A stretch of DNA of 64,000 nt from Enterovibrio sp. JCM 19048 (GCA_001310415.1 BAXE01000003.1:248001-312000), one strand, 5' to 3'; numbered from the stretch's first letter, positions 1-10,970 are shown. Numbers and translations: made by a program. The notes: generated by a model from the letters alone, not told the origin.

Positions 1-1031
1 GCAAATCACTCTCTGGAAATTCAGCCGGGTGAAAAAGTGATGATCGCGGCACTGGAAGAATGCAGCATTCCGTTTGCAAAAGCTCTGAACCGTGAAGTGA
101 TTAAAGCCGGTGGCTTGCCCCAGGTTCAGTTCCTGAGTGAAGAAATGCGCAACGATGTCATGAAATACGGCAGTGATGAGCAAATTGCCTGGGTACCTGA
201 GATTGAAGACTACGGTATGGAATGGGCAGACGTTTATATTGCATTGCGTGGTGCCTCCAACCTTTATCAGCACAATGCGATTCCTCCGCACAAAAAAGCG
301 CTGAGCCAGAAAACACAGGGCATTGTTTCAACCGCCCGTTGGCAAAAAACGCGCTGGTGCTTGTTACGGGTTCCCAACCTCAACACCGCACATCAGGCAA
401 AGCTGGATGAAGAAACCATTCTTGAGCAGTTCTTCAATGCGTGTTTGCTTGACTGGTCGAGTTACCGCGAAGAGTGGCAGCGCCTTTGTGACTATCTGGA
501 AAGCGGCGATGAAATCCGAATCGTCGCTAAAAACACGGATCTGACGTTTTCTACCAAAGGCCGCAAATGGGTCGTGTTTGATGGTAAAGCCAATATGCCT
601 GATGGAGAAATTGCGACGGCACCGGTGACTGAAACCATCAATGGCTATATTTCCTTTGAGAACCCCGGCGTTTTAGGCGGGCAGCTTATGGAGAACATTT
701 ACCTGGAATGGTGTGACGGGAAGCTGGTGAAGGCGAGTGCAAGCACCAACGAGGACTATCTGCACGGTATTCTGGCAACAGATGATGGTGCAGGTCTGAT
801 TGGTGAGTTTGCTTTTGGCCTGAACCCAGAAATGAAGGTGTTTACCAACGATATCCTGATTGATGAAAAGATTGGCGGTACGTTGCACATAGCTTTGGGG
901 CGCGCTACCCACAATGCGGCGGGGTCAATATGTCGTCTATTCACTGGGACATCATCAAAGACACCAGAGAAGAAGGGAAAGTCTATTTGGATGGCAAATT
1001 GGTATTTGATGCCGGTGAATTTCTGATCTGA
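1..1031 (+). CDS. M29-family aminopeptidase (AmpS/PepS-like), 5' partial, frameshifted
   Basis: Cytosolic metallo-aminopeptidase that removes N-terminal residues from peptides, by family membership. The open frame already runs at base 1, so the true start lies upstream. The order of conserved blocks fits peptidase M29. Near 921-925 a G appears to be missing from a GGGG run. Restoring it moves reading into the frame that carries the family's C-terminal His-Trp-Asp metal-ligand motif (codons at 942-950) and ends at TGA 1029-1031. Without the correction the metal site is lost and translation ends at 1026. It is followed after about 25 bp by an FGGY kinase and then a DeoR regulator, suggesting one operon. 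Substrate unknown. Confidence 0.8.
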
Positions 1032-1055
1032 ACCGCCATGGCGTAAGGGATGACA

Positions 1056-2586
1056 ATGACTGAGTTTTACCTTGGGGTTGATATTGGTACCTATTCAAGT
1101 AAAGGCGTACTGGTGAACCAACACGGCGAAGTGATTGCCGAGCATGTTATTGCCCACCGGTTGGATGTGCCGCAAGAAGGGTGGGCAGAACATGATGCAA
1201 AAACAATTTGGTGGGGCGAGTTTGTTGCTATCACTAAAGCCTTGTTGTCAGTGTCAGGGGTCGATCCCAGTCAGATAAAAGCTGTCGCGCACAGTGCTCT
1301 TGCGCCTTGTCTGGTTTGCGCGGATGAGCAGGGTGAACCGCTTCACCCTGCAATTCTCTATGGCATCGACACACGGGCAGCACAGCAACAAAAAGAAATT
1401 AATGCCCTGTTGGGAGAAGAGGCTATTTTCTCGCTAAGTGGCACGACACTGTCGTCGCAATCGGTGACACCCAAAATCCGCTGGGTGCAGCAAAACATGC
1501 CGGAGGTTTGGGCCCGTACCCACTATCTCTTTTCAGCATCCGGTTATATCACGTTCCAGTTAACCGGCGCCTATTGTCTGGATATCTACGATGCGATTGG
1601 CTATCCCGGCCTTTTGACAATCAGTCCATCAGTTGGGATAGTCAAAATCAATTGGCGTTAGGTATTGATAAGGCGTTGCCGGAATTGATTTGGGCAACAC
1701 AGATTGCGGGTTCTGTGTCTGAACAGGCAGCAATTGAAACCGGGTTAAAGAAAGGAACGCCGGTGTTGCCTGGTTGCGCCGATGCCGCGTCAGAGGCACT
1801 GGCTGCAGGGATGAAGTCCGTTGGCGATACCATGATGATGTACGGCAGCTCTACGTTTTTCATGACCAGAACGCCAAAGTTACCCGAATCAAAAGTGTTC
1901 TGGGGGAACCATTTCCTAGAGCCTGAAACTTTCATCATGAGCGGTGGCACCGCAACCTGTGGCAGTTTGTTAACCTGGTTTTTAGATCAGTTTGCGCAGG
2001 AGATAGGCAGTGAAGCCGAGACGGGACAAAACCCCCATGCGATGTTGTTGGAATGCTATTTCGAATCAGTGCCCGGCGCGAATGGCGTGTTGTGTTTGCC
2101 CTATTTTTCAGGGGAGAGAACACCCATTTTGGATAATTATGCAAAAGGTACCCTGATTGGACTGACGCTTAACCATACACGGGCAGATGTATACCGCGCA
2201 GTGGTTGAAGGCATAGCGATGAGTATTAAACACAATATTGAAGCGCTGAGAACTGAATGCGATGTCTCTGCGTTTTATGCAGTGGGTGGTGGGGTTAAAA
2301 ACCGCGCCTTGCTCCAGTGTGTCAGCGACATGTGCCAGGTAAGGCAGTTTGTCAGCAACGGCAGCATTGGCGCCAGCTACGGCAACTGCATGATGGCTGC
2401 GGTGGCTGATGGGCAGTATGCTTCTCTGGATGAGGTGGTCGGGCAATGGGTAACCAATGTTTCCACGGTCGAGCCGGATGACGAATCCCCGGTCTACAAG
2501 CCTTGTTTGAGTTGTTTCTTTCTCTTTACCGGAATAACCGGGAAACCATGGTGAGTTTAAGCCAGATTCGGGAGAACAAATGCTAG
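1056..2586 (+). CDS. FGGY-family carbohydrate kinase (xylulokinase-like), two frameshifts
   Basis: ATP-dependent sugar kinase of the FGGY family. The N-terminal phosphate-binding block (GVDIGTYSSKG) opens the first ATPase fold. The C-terminal half has the SGGTA, FSGERTP and AVGGGVKN blocks. I chose ATG 1056 over ATG 1050 because AAGGG at 1045-1049 then sits at normal ribosome-binding distance. One T seems missing in a TTTT run near 1612-1616 and another base near 2503. With both restored the protein is about 510 residues and ends at TAG 2584-2586, overlapping the next gene's ATG (2580). The sugar cannot be read from sequence; a pentose or pentitol is a guess. Confidence 0.8.
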
Positions 2587-3340
2587 CGGCTCAGCGACGA
2601 CAGAAGATCCTCAACTATGTTTGGAAATATGGCGAAATCGACACTAATCAGGCGGTCGAACTTTTCGGTTTTTCTGCGCCGACAGTGCGCCGCGATTTTG
2701 CCCGTTTGGTGCAAAGCCATCCTGCGATATTCCGCACGCATGGCGGGATCCGAATGGAAAAACAGAATTCAGACAAAGAGTTCGAGTTTGATATCAAACT
2801 TCGGATTAACCCGAATACCAAACAGGAAATTGCGGCGCGGGCTTTTGAGCAGATCCGCCCCAACGATACGCTTTTTCTGGATTCTGGCTCTACCTGTTTT
2901 GAGCTGGCCAAATACCTGAAGAATATCCCCTGACGGTGATAACGACGGATCTGAAAATCGCTGAATACCTTTCAACCATGCGAGATATCGAACTCTATAT
3001 TGTTGGTGGAAGGGTGAGGACAGGGTTCTTTTCTCTCGGTGATACGATGGCGAGTGATTCGTTGAAGCAATTCACGGCATCCAAAGGTTTTATGTCATGC
3101 GATGCCATCTCCTTGGCCGCAGGTGTAACAAACACTTCGATGTTTGAGGTGGCAGTAAAGCGCAGGATCATCGAGCAAAGCGCAGAAGTATTTATGATGG
3201 TGGACTCCTCCAAGCTGGAAACCACTGCGCCATATGCAGTGTCATCTCTGTCGGTGATCGGTCATTTGGTTACCGATCAGGAAGCCGATACGATGTTGCT
3301 TGAAAAATATGCAAAGTGCGGCATGCGAATCCTTAAGTAG
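2580..3340 (+). CDS. DeoR-family transcriptional regulator, frameshifted
   Basis: N-terminal DeoR helix-turn-helix (about residues 3-57, with the recognition-helix pattern SAPTVRRDF) followed by the DeoRC sugar-phosphate sensor domain (FLDSGSTCFELAKYL, then VITTDLKIAEYL). A C is missing from the CCCC run at about 2926-2930. With it restored the protein is about 253 residues, normal for the family. It overlaps the kinase stop codon and is probably the local repressor of the aminopeptidase-kinase operon, responding to a phosphorylated sugar (inference from context). Confidence 0.82.
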
Positions 3341-3511
3341 TTGTGAATTCCGGCGTTTCTCCCTTACGTATTCGCGGGTTACAGCTTTTCTCACCCGCAC
3401 TCAGTCTGCCATATCAAGCATGTTCAAAAAATTCGAATAACTTGTTTGTTTTCTCCCCGTGTTTTTACTTCATGCGCTTGTTTACACTGATTTCAACAAA
3501 GGAGTTTGACC

Positions 3512-4350
3512 ATGAAAATCAGAACCGTAAACCGCATTATTCGCTCCCATCCATCACAAGATGGTGACGGCGTAAAAATCAGCCGCGTTCATGGATTTAA
3601 CGATACGGCTTTCAGCCGTTTTTGATGATTGATGAGTTGAAAAGCGAAAACCGTGAAGACTACATTGGCGGATTTCCACCGCATCCCCACCGCGGTATCG
3701 AAACCCTGACCTATATGCTGAAAGGGCATTTCCAACATAAAGATCATATGGGTAACGTGGGTGAGCTTAAGTCCGGTGGCGCGCAGTGGATGAGTGCCGG
3801 GAAAGGGGTAATCCACAGTGAAATGCCGATCATGAGCGATGGCGAATTGCATGGCTTCCAAATCTGGATCAACCTGCCTGCCGCCAAAAAGATGTTGCCG
3901 GCACAGTACCATGATTTTCAGTCGCCTGAGATCACCGAATATGGTTCAGACAACAATCTGTTGCGGGTGATTGGTGGTGAGCTAAGTGTCGATGGTCAGG
4001 TTGTGACAGGGCCATTACAGAAAACCGGCGTAAAAACGGCGATTGCAGATTGGCGCTCTGTGCGCGGTGAAACAACACGACTTGAACTGCCCGCAGAGTT
4101 TCAGGTTAACCTTTATGTTTACGCTGGCGCGGTGTCTATTGCGGGCGAGGAGATCCCTCAGGGTCATTTCGCCAATTTGTCCGGTGGTGATGTCGTCGAG
4201 CTGATGGCAACGCAGGACGCTGGTGTGATTGTGTTAGCCGGTCAACCTATAGACGAGCCAGTTGTGCATTACGGGCCGTTTGTCATGAATTCAATGGCAG
4301 AGATCAACCAGGCCATTGAAGATTATCAAAACGGCCGTTTGACCGACTAA
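3512..4350 (+). CDS. Pirin family protein (YhhW-like), frameshifted
   Basis: Two-domain cupin of the pirin family, a metal-binding cytosolic protein; some members have quercetin dioxygenase activity and others act as cofactors. The N-terminal cupin carries the metal-ligand motifs HPHRG (about residues 58-62) and H-S-E (about 102-104). The start is ATG 3512, preceded by AAAGGAG at 3498-3504. One C appears missing near 3616-3619. Without it the N-terminal 36 residues are separated from the rest, which would otherwise seem to start at 3622. The corrected length is about 279 residues. It seems monocistronic and is followed by a long hairpin. Confidence 0.85.
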
Positions 4351-4357
4351 GCGGTAA

Positions 4358-4395
4358 TAAGCCGCTGGACTCTTTATCTTGATTCCAGTGGCTTA
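4358..4395. terminator. Long hairpin downstream of the pirin gene
   Basis: TAAGCCGCTGGA (4358-4369) pairs with TCCAGTGGCTTA (4384-4395) with one G-T pair. There is no strong T run, so termination is likely but not certain. Confidence 0.5.
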
Positions 4396-4505
4396 TACCT
4401 AAACGACCAGGGGATGCTCGCTGAATCTTGCATCTTCAGGTTGTTTGGGGATATATCTAGCCCGCTTCACGAAAGGCAAAACTTGCGTTAACAAGATATT
4501 GAATA

Positions 4506-4800
4506 ATGTTAACGCTTTTGGTTTATTTATGGTGTTGCCTTTTGCGGAGCTTTCCTCTTGCTACCTGTTATCGCCCACGCTGCCGAGACTGTGTTGCTAG
4601 TTACCGGTATTGTTGCGCTCGTCAGAAGTGCATTTCAGTACGCCTCACGTACACAAAATTGGCGACAACTCAATGTGGTGCTGTTCCAGATCAATTCACT
4701 CTCTCCTTCAGAAATGCGCTGGTGGTATGTGGCTATCGTGAGCCTTTTCCTCGGTGCCATGCTGCGGGTGTTTTCTTTCGCCTTCCCACCAAATGGCTAA
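4506..4800 (+). CDS. Possible small two-segment membrane protein, start uncertain
   Basis: The frame ending at TAA 4798-4800 is hydrophobic at both ends, with one membrane segment around FIYGVAFCGAFLLL and VLLVTGIVAL and another around YVAIVSLFLGAML. The only ATG upstream (4506) is in another frame. A small indel just after it, as seen in many genes here, would give a protein starting Met-Leu and running into this frame. Otherwise a TTG at 4558 is the only start. I do not recognise the family. Confidence 0.35.
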
Positions 4801-4935
4801 TCATTTCGGCAAACAGGGTAGAGCCTTTATTACGAGTGTATTTGTCTAAAGCCATTGCAATAAAAGTGTGATGTGTGTGTACTAAGGTCATTCTCTGATA
4901 CACTCAGTTTTTGTGCAGTGCAGAAAAAGGATGCT

Positions 4936-6689
4936 ATGCCGAACGTTACACCGATTACGCTTTCAATTGCGCATATCAATGACACCCATTCCCATTTTGA
5001 ACCGACGCCGCTTTCCCTTGCCGTTAAAGGCTGGACGAACGTATCTATGCTGCGGTAGGCGGATTCCCGCGTATTTCTTCAGTGGTTAAAGCTTTCAGGG
5101 AGAGCGCGAAAAGTGACTCTGATGGTTTTCTATTCCTCCACGCCGGTGACTGCTTCCAAGGCACGCTTTACTACAGCTTGTTTAAGGGCGATGCCAACGC
5201 CACCTTGCTGAACATGCTGGGGCTTGATGCCATGGCGCTGGGTAACCATGAGCTAGATCTTGGTAATGCTCCGGTTTCACGGTTTCTGGACAAGATCACT
5301 TTTCCGCTGCTGGCCGGTAACTGGGATGTCAGTAAAGAAGTTGATAAACCCTTCCCCGTAAAAGGGAAAAAGCAGTTGATGCCATACAATCCTAAAGCAC
5401 AACGTGCTGAGGTACTGGTAAAACGTATCGGTGACCAGAAGGTGGCTATTTTCAGTGTGGCGCTGGATAAAATGGCGGACATTGCCATGCCGGATCCCGA
5501 CACGCCTTTTGTCGACTCCAAACAAACGGCGATCAATACCATCCGTTATATCCACGAAGAGATTAAAACGCCTCATATCGTATTGCTCAGTCATCTTGGT
5601 TATGCACAAGACCAGAAACTGGCGGAAGAGGTGGACGGTATTTCGGTTATTGTGGGCGGACATAGTCACGTATTGCAGGGAGATTTCAGCAATGTAGGTC
5701 TTGGTGACATGGGACCTTATGGGCACAAAGTGAATGATACGCTGGTGGTTCAGGCCGGTTGTCATTCCCTGGCCATCGGCAAGCTGAAAGTGTCGTTGGA
5801 TAAACACGGCAAAGTCGTTGCTTACGAAGGGGGTAACTTCTTGATGCTGGGTAGAAGCCTGGCAGTTGATGCTTCCTGGGATCAATCCCTGCCTAACGGT
5901 GCATTTAAAGATGCCAAGGCATACCTACTGGCACAGCCTAACGTTATCCACTGCCGTGGTGATGAAGAAATCAATAAAGTGATCAACGAGCGTTACCGTC
6001 CGGCTGTGGATGAATTAAAGCGTGACGTTGTCACTACATTGCCAAGCAGATTACGGCATATCAGGGTTCCTGATGATAGAGGGGGCAGTGAGATAGCGCC
6101 TTTGGTTTGTGAAGCCATGATTTATTCCGCTAAAACACGCGGTGTGAAGGCAGATTTTGCCATTCACAACGCCGGTGGTGTGCGGGTTAGTCCGGAGAAA
6201 GGGAAAATGACAGCGGCTGATGTAGCTGGCCGCTTGTTGCCGTTTGCTATCGATTTGATGCTGTACCACGCAAGCGGACTCCAGATAAAACAGGCCTTGG
6301 AGGGCGCGATAGACAATGCGCTCAACAACGGTGTAGAAGGGACGGGGGATGGGAGCTTCCCATATACGGCGGGCCTTCGTTACAACTATGTCTGCGATCA
6401 GCCAAAAGGGAAGCGCATTGATCAATTGGAAGCCCTGCAGGAGGATGGCTCTTGGTTGGATGTTGATTTGGCAAAAACTTACCTCGCGGTATCTTCTGCT
6501 TATACCTCACAGGGGAAAGAAGGATACGACGCGCTGAAAAACCTGCGAAAGCAACCAACATCGCTGCATGTCACTTTGGCGGAAAGCTTCATTGAGTACG
6601 CCAGAACCAAAGAAGAGTTGGTCGCATCTTCCAGCGTCCTGTCGCGATACAAACCCTGCACTGACTGCGCGTCAACTAACCCGCGTTAG
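4936..6689 (+). CDS. 5'-nucleotidase / UshA-like metallophosphoesterase, frameshifted
   Basis: Bifunctional metallophosphatase/5'-nucleotidase family, hydrolysing nucleotides or related phosphoesters at a two-metal site. Visible metal-site motifs are HINDTHSHF near the N terminus, HAGDCFQG, GNHELD and GGHSH; the C-terminal 5'-nucleotidase domain follows (NAGGVR, then GDGSFPYTAGLRY). Start ATG 4936 has AAAAGG upstream. A base is missing near 5040-5050, where the frame changes between GWTNV and YAAVGGF. The corrected protein is about 584 residues. Unlike classical UshA I see no signal peptide: the phosphoesterase fold starts within ten residues. A matS site lies inside the gene, and a good terminator follows. 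Confidence 0.85.
6022..6034. other. matS site (MatP binding)
   Basis: GTGACGTTGTCAC fits the matS consensus GTGACRNYGTCAC exactly. It lies inside the 5'-nucleotidase gene. Confidence 0.85.
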
Positions 6690-6700
6690 CAAATAATGAT

Positions 6701-6724
6701 AAAGGCGACAATACAGTCGCCTTT
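6701..6724 (+). terminator. Rho-independent terminator after the nucleotidase gene
   Basis: AAAGGCGAC / GTCGCCTTT perfect 9-bp stem with a 6-nt loop, 12 bp after the stop codon. Confidence 0.75.
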
Positions 6725-6950
6725 ATTACCTGATAATTCACTGTTTTTTCTTTTGCTGTCACATTTATAACAAAATGTGCCTATTTTTTGCATGGGTACT
6801 GGATAAATGGCGGATTTTTGCCGTCATTAGAGTAGCGCTTTATTAATGCTCAACCTTCTTGGCATGCGGTCGATATCAGTAATTGAGGGTTGATACCTTT
6901 AAATCCAATTCCACAGTTGAGGCAATAACAGCGTTGCCCTGGGAGGAAAA

Positions 6951-7049
6951 ATGGTAGAAAAACGCGATTGGTTAGATTTTGGGTTAATCGCATTTTGGCT
7001 GATTGCCTGGGCGTCGCTGGTGTACTTCGTACCCAACGGCGGCGTATAA
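6951..7049 (+). CDS. 32-residue membrane peptide
   Basis: ATG 6951 is preceded by a strong ribosome-binding site (GGGAGGA, 6941-6947). The peptide begins MVEKRDWLDFG, contains one hydrophobic segment (about residues 11-27, rich in Leu, Ile, Ala and Trp) and ends FVPNGGV before TAA 7047-7049. It stands alone between a terminator and a convergent transporter gene. I do not recognise it. The charged N terminus, single membrane helix and strong ribosome-binding site argue for a real small protein. Confidence 0.6.
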   Translation: MVEKRDWLDFGLIAFWLIAWASLVYFVPNGGV

Positions 7050-7122
7050 ATAAAATGCCTTGAGCCGGGCCCGCTCAGGCGTAATCCTCACACAACAGTA
7101 GACACCCTCATCTATTACGCTG

Positions 7123-8047
7123 TCATGCTTTGGCGGCGCGTTTGCTATCCCTTTTCAACATGGCTTTCACAATCATGGGTTGCATGTATATCGGCAATTG
7201 CAGGGCGCCTATCAGGGGAAGATATAGCGGGCCTAAAAAAGCGCCGGCAACAGAGTAAGTCAACAATACGTTGCGGTTACCTGATGTGATTGCAGCAACA
7301 AAAGCTTCGTCCTTTCCCTTCCGCCAGTAAAGCGCTAATCCAATAATGAAAAATAATATGCAAATTGCAAATGCAAGTATCAGCATAGCAATAGCAAAGT
7401 CGCGTTGTTCATCCCAAAGCCACCTGAATTGCCCTGTGAGCCCGAAAGGAAAACTGAAAACCAGCAAAATGGTGAATTGGGCAAGTTTGGTATGCACTCG
7501 GGACAATTTCTCGTGGGCGACGTTTTGATGGACAAAGTAGGAAATGGCCATCGGGCCAATAATAAAAATGACCAAGCGAAGTGTGTAGCTTTGCAAATCC
7601 AGCGAAAAGCTTCGCCACTGAAGAGAAACATATTGATATAAAGCACTACTGGCATAAGCAAGGTGCTGGTAATAGTAAATGCCATTGCCTTTAGGGGCGG
7701 AAATCCGACGGAACGAACAATCGCAGGAGTAGCAAACAGGCTACCGGTGGCACAAACCGCGGTCATTGCCAGCAGGAGATCGCGGTCGGCATTAAAAATA
7801 AAGGCAAAAGCGCAGATGATGACCGTAGTGAAAATGGTGTGGACACAAGCATAGCCCCACGCATCTAGGTTGAAAATAGCTTGGACTAGCGCACGCTGAT
7901 CGATACCCATTAGGGTAAACAGCATTAATGCAAACAGCACATAGGTAAATAGGGCAGAGCGGCTGAGGATAGCGCAGGAAACAGGAAACCAATGACTGCT
8001 GCCATGCTAAGAAAGAGTGAAGAGTGTTTACTGATTAATGCTAACAA
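7123..8047 (-). CDS. BASS-like (bile acid:Na+ symporter family) transporter, two frameshifts
   Basis: Polytopic inner-membrane protein of about 308 residues with roughly ten hydrophobic segments. The repeat architecture and the GNRN block in the C-terminal half resemble the bile acid:sodium symporter family; the substrate is unknown. Two missing bases break it: near 7953 (between SAALPY and TYVLFAL) and near 7600 (between GEAFRW and LQSYTLRL). The start is probably TTG 8047, with TGAGG just upstream, giving MLALISKHSSLF. A start at the internal ATG of MAAVIGFLF is the alternative. An AEC-type efflux carrier is a less likely reading. Confidence 0.6.
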
Positions 8048-8305
8048 AATCGCCTCAAATGCGGGTGTTAAAGCAAGATGTTAGCAGAATGAAAATGGCG
8101 TGATAAATAATTATTAATAATGCGTTGTTGTGAGATGTCAGTTGGAGGAATTAGAAAAATCTGTGTGATAACGTCATTTATTAGAGCTTGTCTTTATCTA
8201 ATTCATTAGAAAAAATAATGTAATGACATAATTTTAGTCATTTAATAAGTAAGTCGAAAATGGCTAGAATTTACGCAGTAAAGACAATCACATAGTGAGG
8301 CAATG

Positions 8306-8497
8306 ATGACACAGTTAGTCAATATGGATTCATCCATGGTTGCAACTGGCAAAGTGCAAAAAAACTATGCGGTTTCTTTCAAAGGACTGATCGCCCATGC
8401 GATGGACGTATTTCGCAAACATGATGTGAAGAAAGCAACACGCGCAACCAACGAGTTGCCAGATCACATCAAACGCGATATCGGGCTGATCCGCTAA
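8306..8497 (+). CDS. DUF1127 family protein (YjiS-like)
   Basis: 63-residue basic protein with the DUF1127 signature near its C terminus (LPDHIKRDIGLIR). Two ATGs occur, at 8303 and 8306; GTGAGG at 8295-8300 favours 8306 by spacing. DUF1127 proteins of alpha-proteobacteria are small Arg-rich proteins linked to RNA, phosphate and carbon metabolism; the function in Vibrionaceae is not established. It is preceded by an AT-rich promoter region and followed by a terminator, so it is monocistronic. Confidence 0.75.
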   Translation: MTQLVNMDSSMVATGKVQKNYAVSFKGLIAHAMDVFRKHDVKKATRATNELPDHIKRDIGLIR

Positions 8498-8536
8498 CGT
8501 TCTACACTGCTCTTTAATACAGTTCCGTAAAGATAG

Positions 8537-8567
8537 AAAAGCGTTGGTTTTATACCAGCGCTTTTTT
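8537..8567 (+). terminator. Rho-independent terminator after DUF1127 gene
   Basis: AGCGTTGG / CCAGCGCT stem (one G-T pair) followed by TTTTTT. Confidence 0.75.
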
Positions 8568-8716
8568 CTTTTCTGCCCCAGAACGTTTTTCTCTCCTTAT
8601 CTCCTTAATGTTTTCCCTCCTTGAAATAACCGCATTTTCGTCGCGTGTCTCTGGACAAGCTGAGTCGTGTTCGTCACTATAAATCGTTTAATTACAAAGA
8701 CAGAAGGTGAAAGGCA

Positions 8717-8989
8717 GTGGGACTTTTTGATTGGTTGTTTGGTAGTAAAGAAGCATCCGCAAAGCAAGTGGAACCAACCGAATACAAAGGCTTTTTGATC
8801 TATCCAGAACCAAAACCAGAAGGTGGGCAATTTCGTGTTGCAGGCCGCATCTGCAAAGAAGTGGACGGCGAGTTGAAAACCCATGTTTTTATCCGCTCAG
8901 ACATTCTGCCATCGGATGAAAGTGCCAAGGATCTTATGCTGCAAAAGTCTCAATTATTTATCGATCAAATGGGCGAAAGGATGTTTTGA
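8717..8989 (+). CDS. HlyU-family small protein (PF10115-like)
   Basis: 90-residue protein starting MGLFDWLFG and containing EYKGFLIYPEP, GQFRVAGRI and HVFIRSDILPS blocks, ending DQMGERMF. This pattern is that of the small HlyU-type family found across Vibrio. Despite the name, this family is distinct from the ArsR-type HlyU activator of V. vulnificus, so a regulatory role should not be assumed. Start is GTG 8717 with AGAAGG at 8702-8707. Confidence 0.75.
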   Translation: MGLFDWLFGSKEASAKQVEPTEYKGFLIYPEPKPEGGQFRVAGRICKEVDGELKTHVFIRSDILPSDESAKDLMLQKSQLFIDQMGERMF

Positions 8990-9401
8990 TATAAAACCAA
9001 GTCGCGCGGAAATGCTGGGAGCCATGGGCATTCTCACGTGATTGGATGCAACAAGTGTGGGTTTCACCGGCGTTTGTTGTTTTGTCTGGATTTAGCGTCT
9101 TTTGGGTGAGTCCGGGCTTGAAATACACCAGGGTTCGTATGGATACGAATTTTCGCAGGATATGTGTTCGAAATTGATGTAACTCTATGAATTCAATTGT
9201 TTTTGTAGGTATCTTTAACGGGAGGTATGACCTCCGTCCATCAATAAATGGCGTTATTTTATTACCAAAAGTCATTAAAATCGGCTCGTATATAGCTTGA
9301 TTATTGATTATTTTGGTTTTTTTCCTACAAAAGTGCTTGATTAAGCTTACCCAGTTCGTTACAAACAAATTACTTTTACTGCCAATAGTCAGGGATTAGC
9401 T
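8990..9401. other. Non-coding region upstream of pntAB
   Basis: 412 bp without a convincing gene. It holds an inverted repeat at 9134-9149 (listed separately) and becomes AT-rich from about 9230, where the pntAB promoter probably lies. I could not identify a specific promoter. Confidence 0.5.
9134..9149. promoter_or_regulatory. Inverted repeat TTCGTAT-GG-ATACGAA
   Basis: Perfect 7-bp arms around a 2-bp centre, about 250 bp before pntA. The short loop suggests a protein-binding operator rather than a terminator. The binding protein is unknown. Confidence 0.4.
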
Positions 9402-10955
9402 ATGCAAATTGGTGTTCCAAAAGAAATACTTGCGCATGAAACGCGAGTGGCTGCCACCCCAAAAACGGTTGAGCAGCTCATCAAAATGGGCTTCGACGTT
9501 GTCGTTGAAAATGGTGCGGGTCTACTTGCCAGTTTTGACGACGCTTCCTTTATAGAAGCAGGAGCTAAAGTGGCTGATGCCGACACTGTTTGGCAATCAG
9601 ACATCATCTTTAAAGTGAATGCCCCTCTCAAAGACGACGAGAAAGGCATTGACGAAATCGACCGCATTAAAGAAGGGGCAACCCTCGTCAGCTTTATCTG
9701 GCCTGCTCAGAATGAAGTGTTGATGCAACAACTCTCCTCGAAAAATATCAACGTGATGGCAATGGATGCCGTACCACGTATCTCCCGTGCACAGGCTCTC
9801 GATGCCCTAAGCTCTATGGCTAACATTGCTGGCTATCGCGCAGTGGTTGAAGCAGCGCACGAGTTTGGCCGTTTCTTTACGGGTCAAATTACTGCTGCCG
9901 GTAAAGTCCCACCTGCGAAGGTTTTCGTTGCAGGTGCGGGTGTAGCCGGTCTGGCTGCTATCGGTGCTGCGGGTAGCCTTGGTGCTATTGTTCGTGCCTT
10001 TGACGTTCGTCCTGAAGTAAAAGAACAGGTCGAAAGTATGGGCGCAGAGTTCCTGCAGGTTGACTTCCAGGAACAATCCGGTAGCGGCGACGGCTACGCA
10101 AAAGAAATGTCGGATGACTTCAACAAGAAAGCGGCTGAACTCTATGCTCAGCAAGCGAAAGACGTTGATATCATCATTACCACTGCACTGATCCCTGGCC
10201 GTCCAGCACCAAAACTGGTGACCAAAGAGATGGTCGACTCGATGAAAGCGGGTAGCGTTATCGTCGATTTGGCTGCTGCAAACGGTGGTAACTGTGAGTA
10301 CACAGAAGCCGACAAAGTGGTTGTTACCCCTAACGGCGTAAAAGTCATTGGTTATACCGATATGGTCGGCCGTCTTCCAACTCAATCTTCACAGCTTTAC
10401 GGTACCAATCTGGTCAACTTGATGAAGCTGTTGTGCAAAGAGAAAGATGGCAACATCAATATCGACTTTGAAGATGTGGTACTTCGTGGTGTTACCGTGA
10501 TCAAAGACGGTGAAGTCACTTGGCCTGCGCCACCTATTCAGGTTTCTGCACAACCTCAGGCCAAGCCTCAAGCTAAACCTGCGAAAGAAGCAAAGGTTGA
10601 AGAACCAACATCACCGGTGAAAAAGCTGGTAGGTTTGGTTGCTGCGTTGGGTGCATTTGGTTGGGTGGCATCAGTGGCACCTCCTGCTTTCCTCTCGCAT
10701 TTCACTGTATTCGTCCTGGCTTGTGTCGTGGGTTACTACGTAGTGTGGAACGTTACTCATGCACTGCACACACCGCTGATGTCTGTAACTAACGCGATTT
10801 CGGGCATCATTGTTGTGGGTGCGCTACTTCAGATTGGTCAAGGTAATGGGGTGGTTTCTTTCCTCGCCTTTATTGCCGTACTCATTGCAAGCATAAACAT
10901 CTTTGGTGGCTTTACGGTAACCAAACGCATGCTTGAAATGTTCCGTAAAGATTAA
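9402..10955 (+). CDS. pntA: NAD(P) transhydrogenase subunit alpha
   Basis: Subunit of the proton-translocating transhydrogenase, which uses the proton gradient to transfer hydride from NADH to NADP+ in the inner membrane. The 517-residue protein contains the N-terminal NAD(H)-binding domain I (about residues 1-370, dinucleotide-binding [11 protein letters not shown] at about 174, and [14 protein letters not shown] later). A Pro/Lys/Ala-rich linker (about 385-405) leads into three to four membrane helices (about 410-510). The start ATG and length match the family. pntB follows after 15 bp. Confidence 0.97.
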   Translation: MQIGVPKEILAHETRVAATPKTVEQLIKMGFDVVVENGAGLLASFDDASFIEAGAKVADADTVWQSDIIFKVNAPLKDDEKGIDEIDRIKEGATLVSFIWPAQNEVLMQQLSSKNINVMAMDAVPRISRAQALDALSSMANIAGYRAVVEAAHEFGRFFTGQITAAGKVPPAKVFVAGAGVAGLAAIGAAGSLGAIVRAFDVRPEVKEQVESMGAEFLQVDFQEQSGSGDGYAKEMSDDFNKKAAELYAQQAKDVDIIITTALIPGRPAPKLVTKEMVDSMKAGSVIVDLAAANGGNCEYTEADKVVVTPNGVKVIGYTDMVGRLPTQSSQLYGTNLVNLMKLLCKEKDGNINIDFEDVVLRGVTVIKDGEVTWPAPPIQVSAQPQAKPQAKPAKEAKVEEPTSPVKKLVGLVAALGAFGWVASVAPPAFLSHFTVFVLACVVGYYVVWNVTHALHTPLMSVTNAISGIIVVGALLQIGQGNGVVSFLAFIAVLIASINIFGGFTVTKRMLEMFRKD

Positions 10956-10970
10956 TAGGAGTAGCAAAGA

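Noticed and set aside
3343..3567. Open frame before the pirin gene
   Set aside because: It overlaps the real pirin start in another frame and has no family resemblance.
7060..7085. GC-rich hairpin after the 32-residue peptide as terminator
   Set aside because: The stem has a bulge and no T run, so it is not listed as a terminator.
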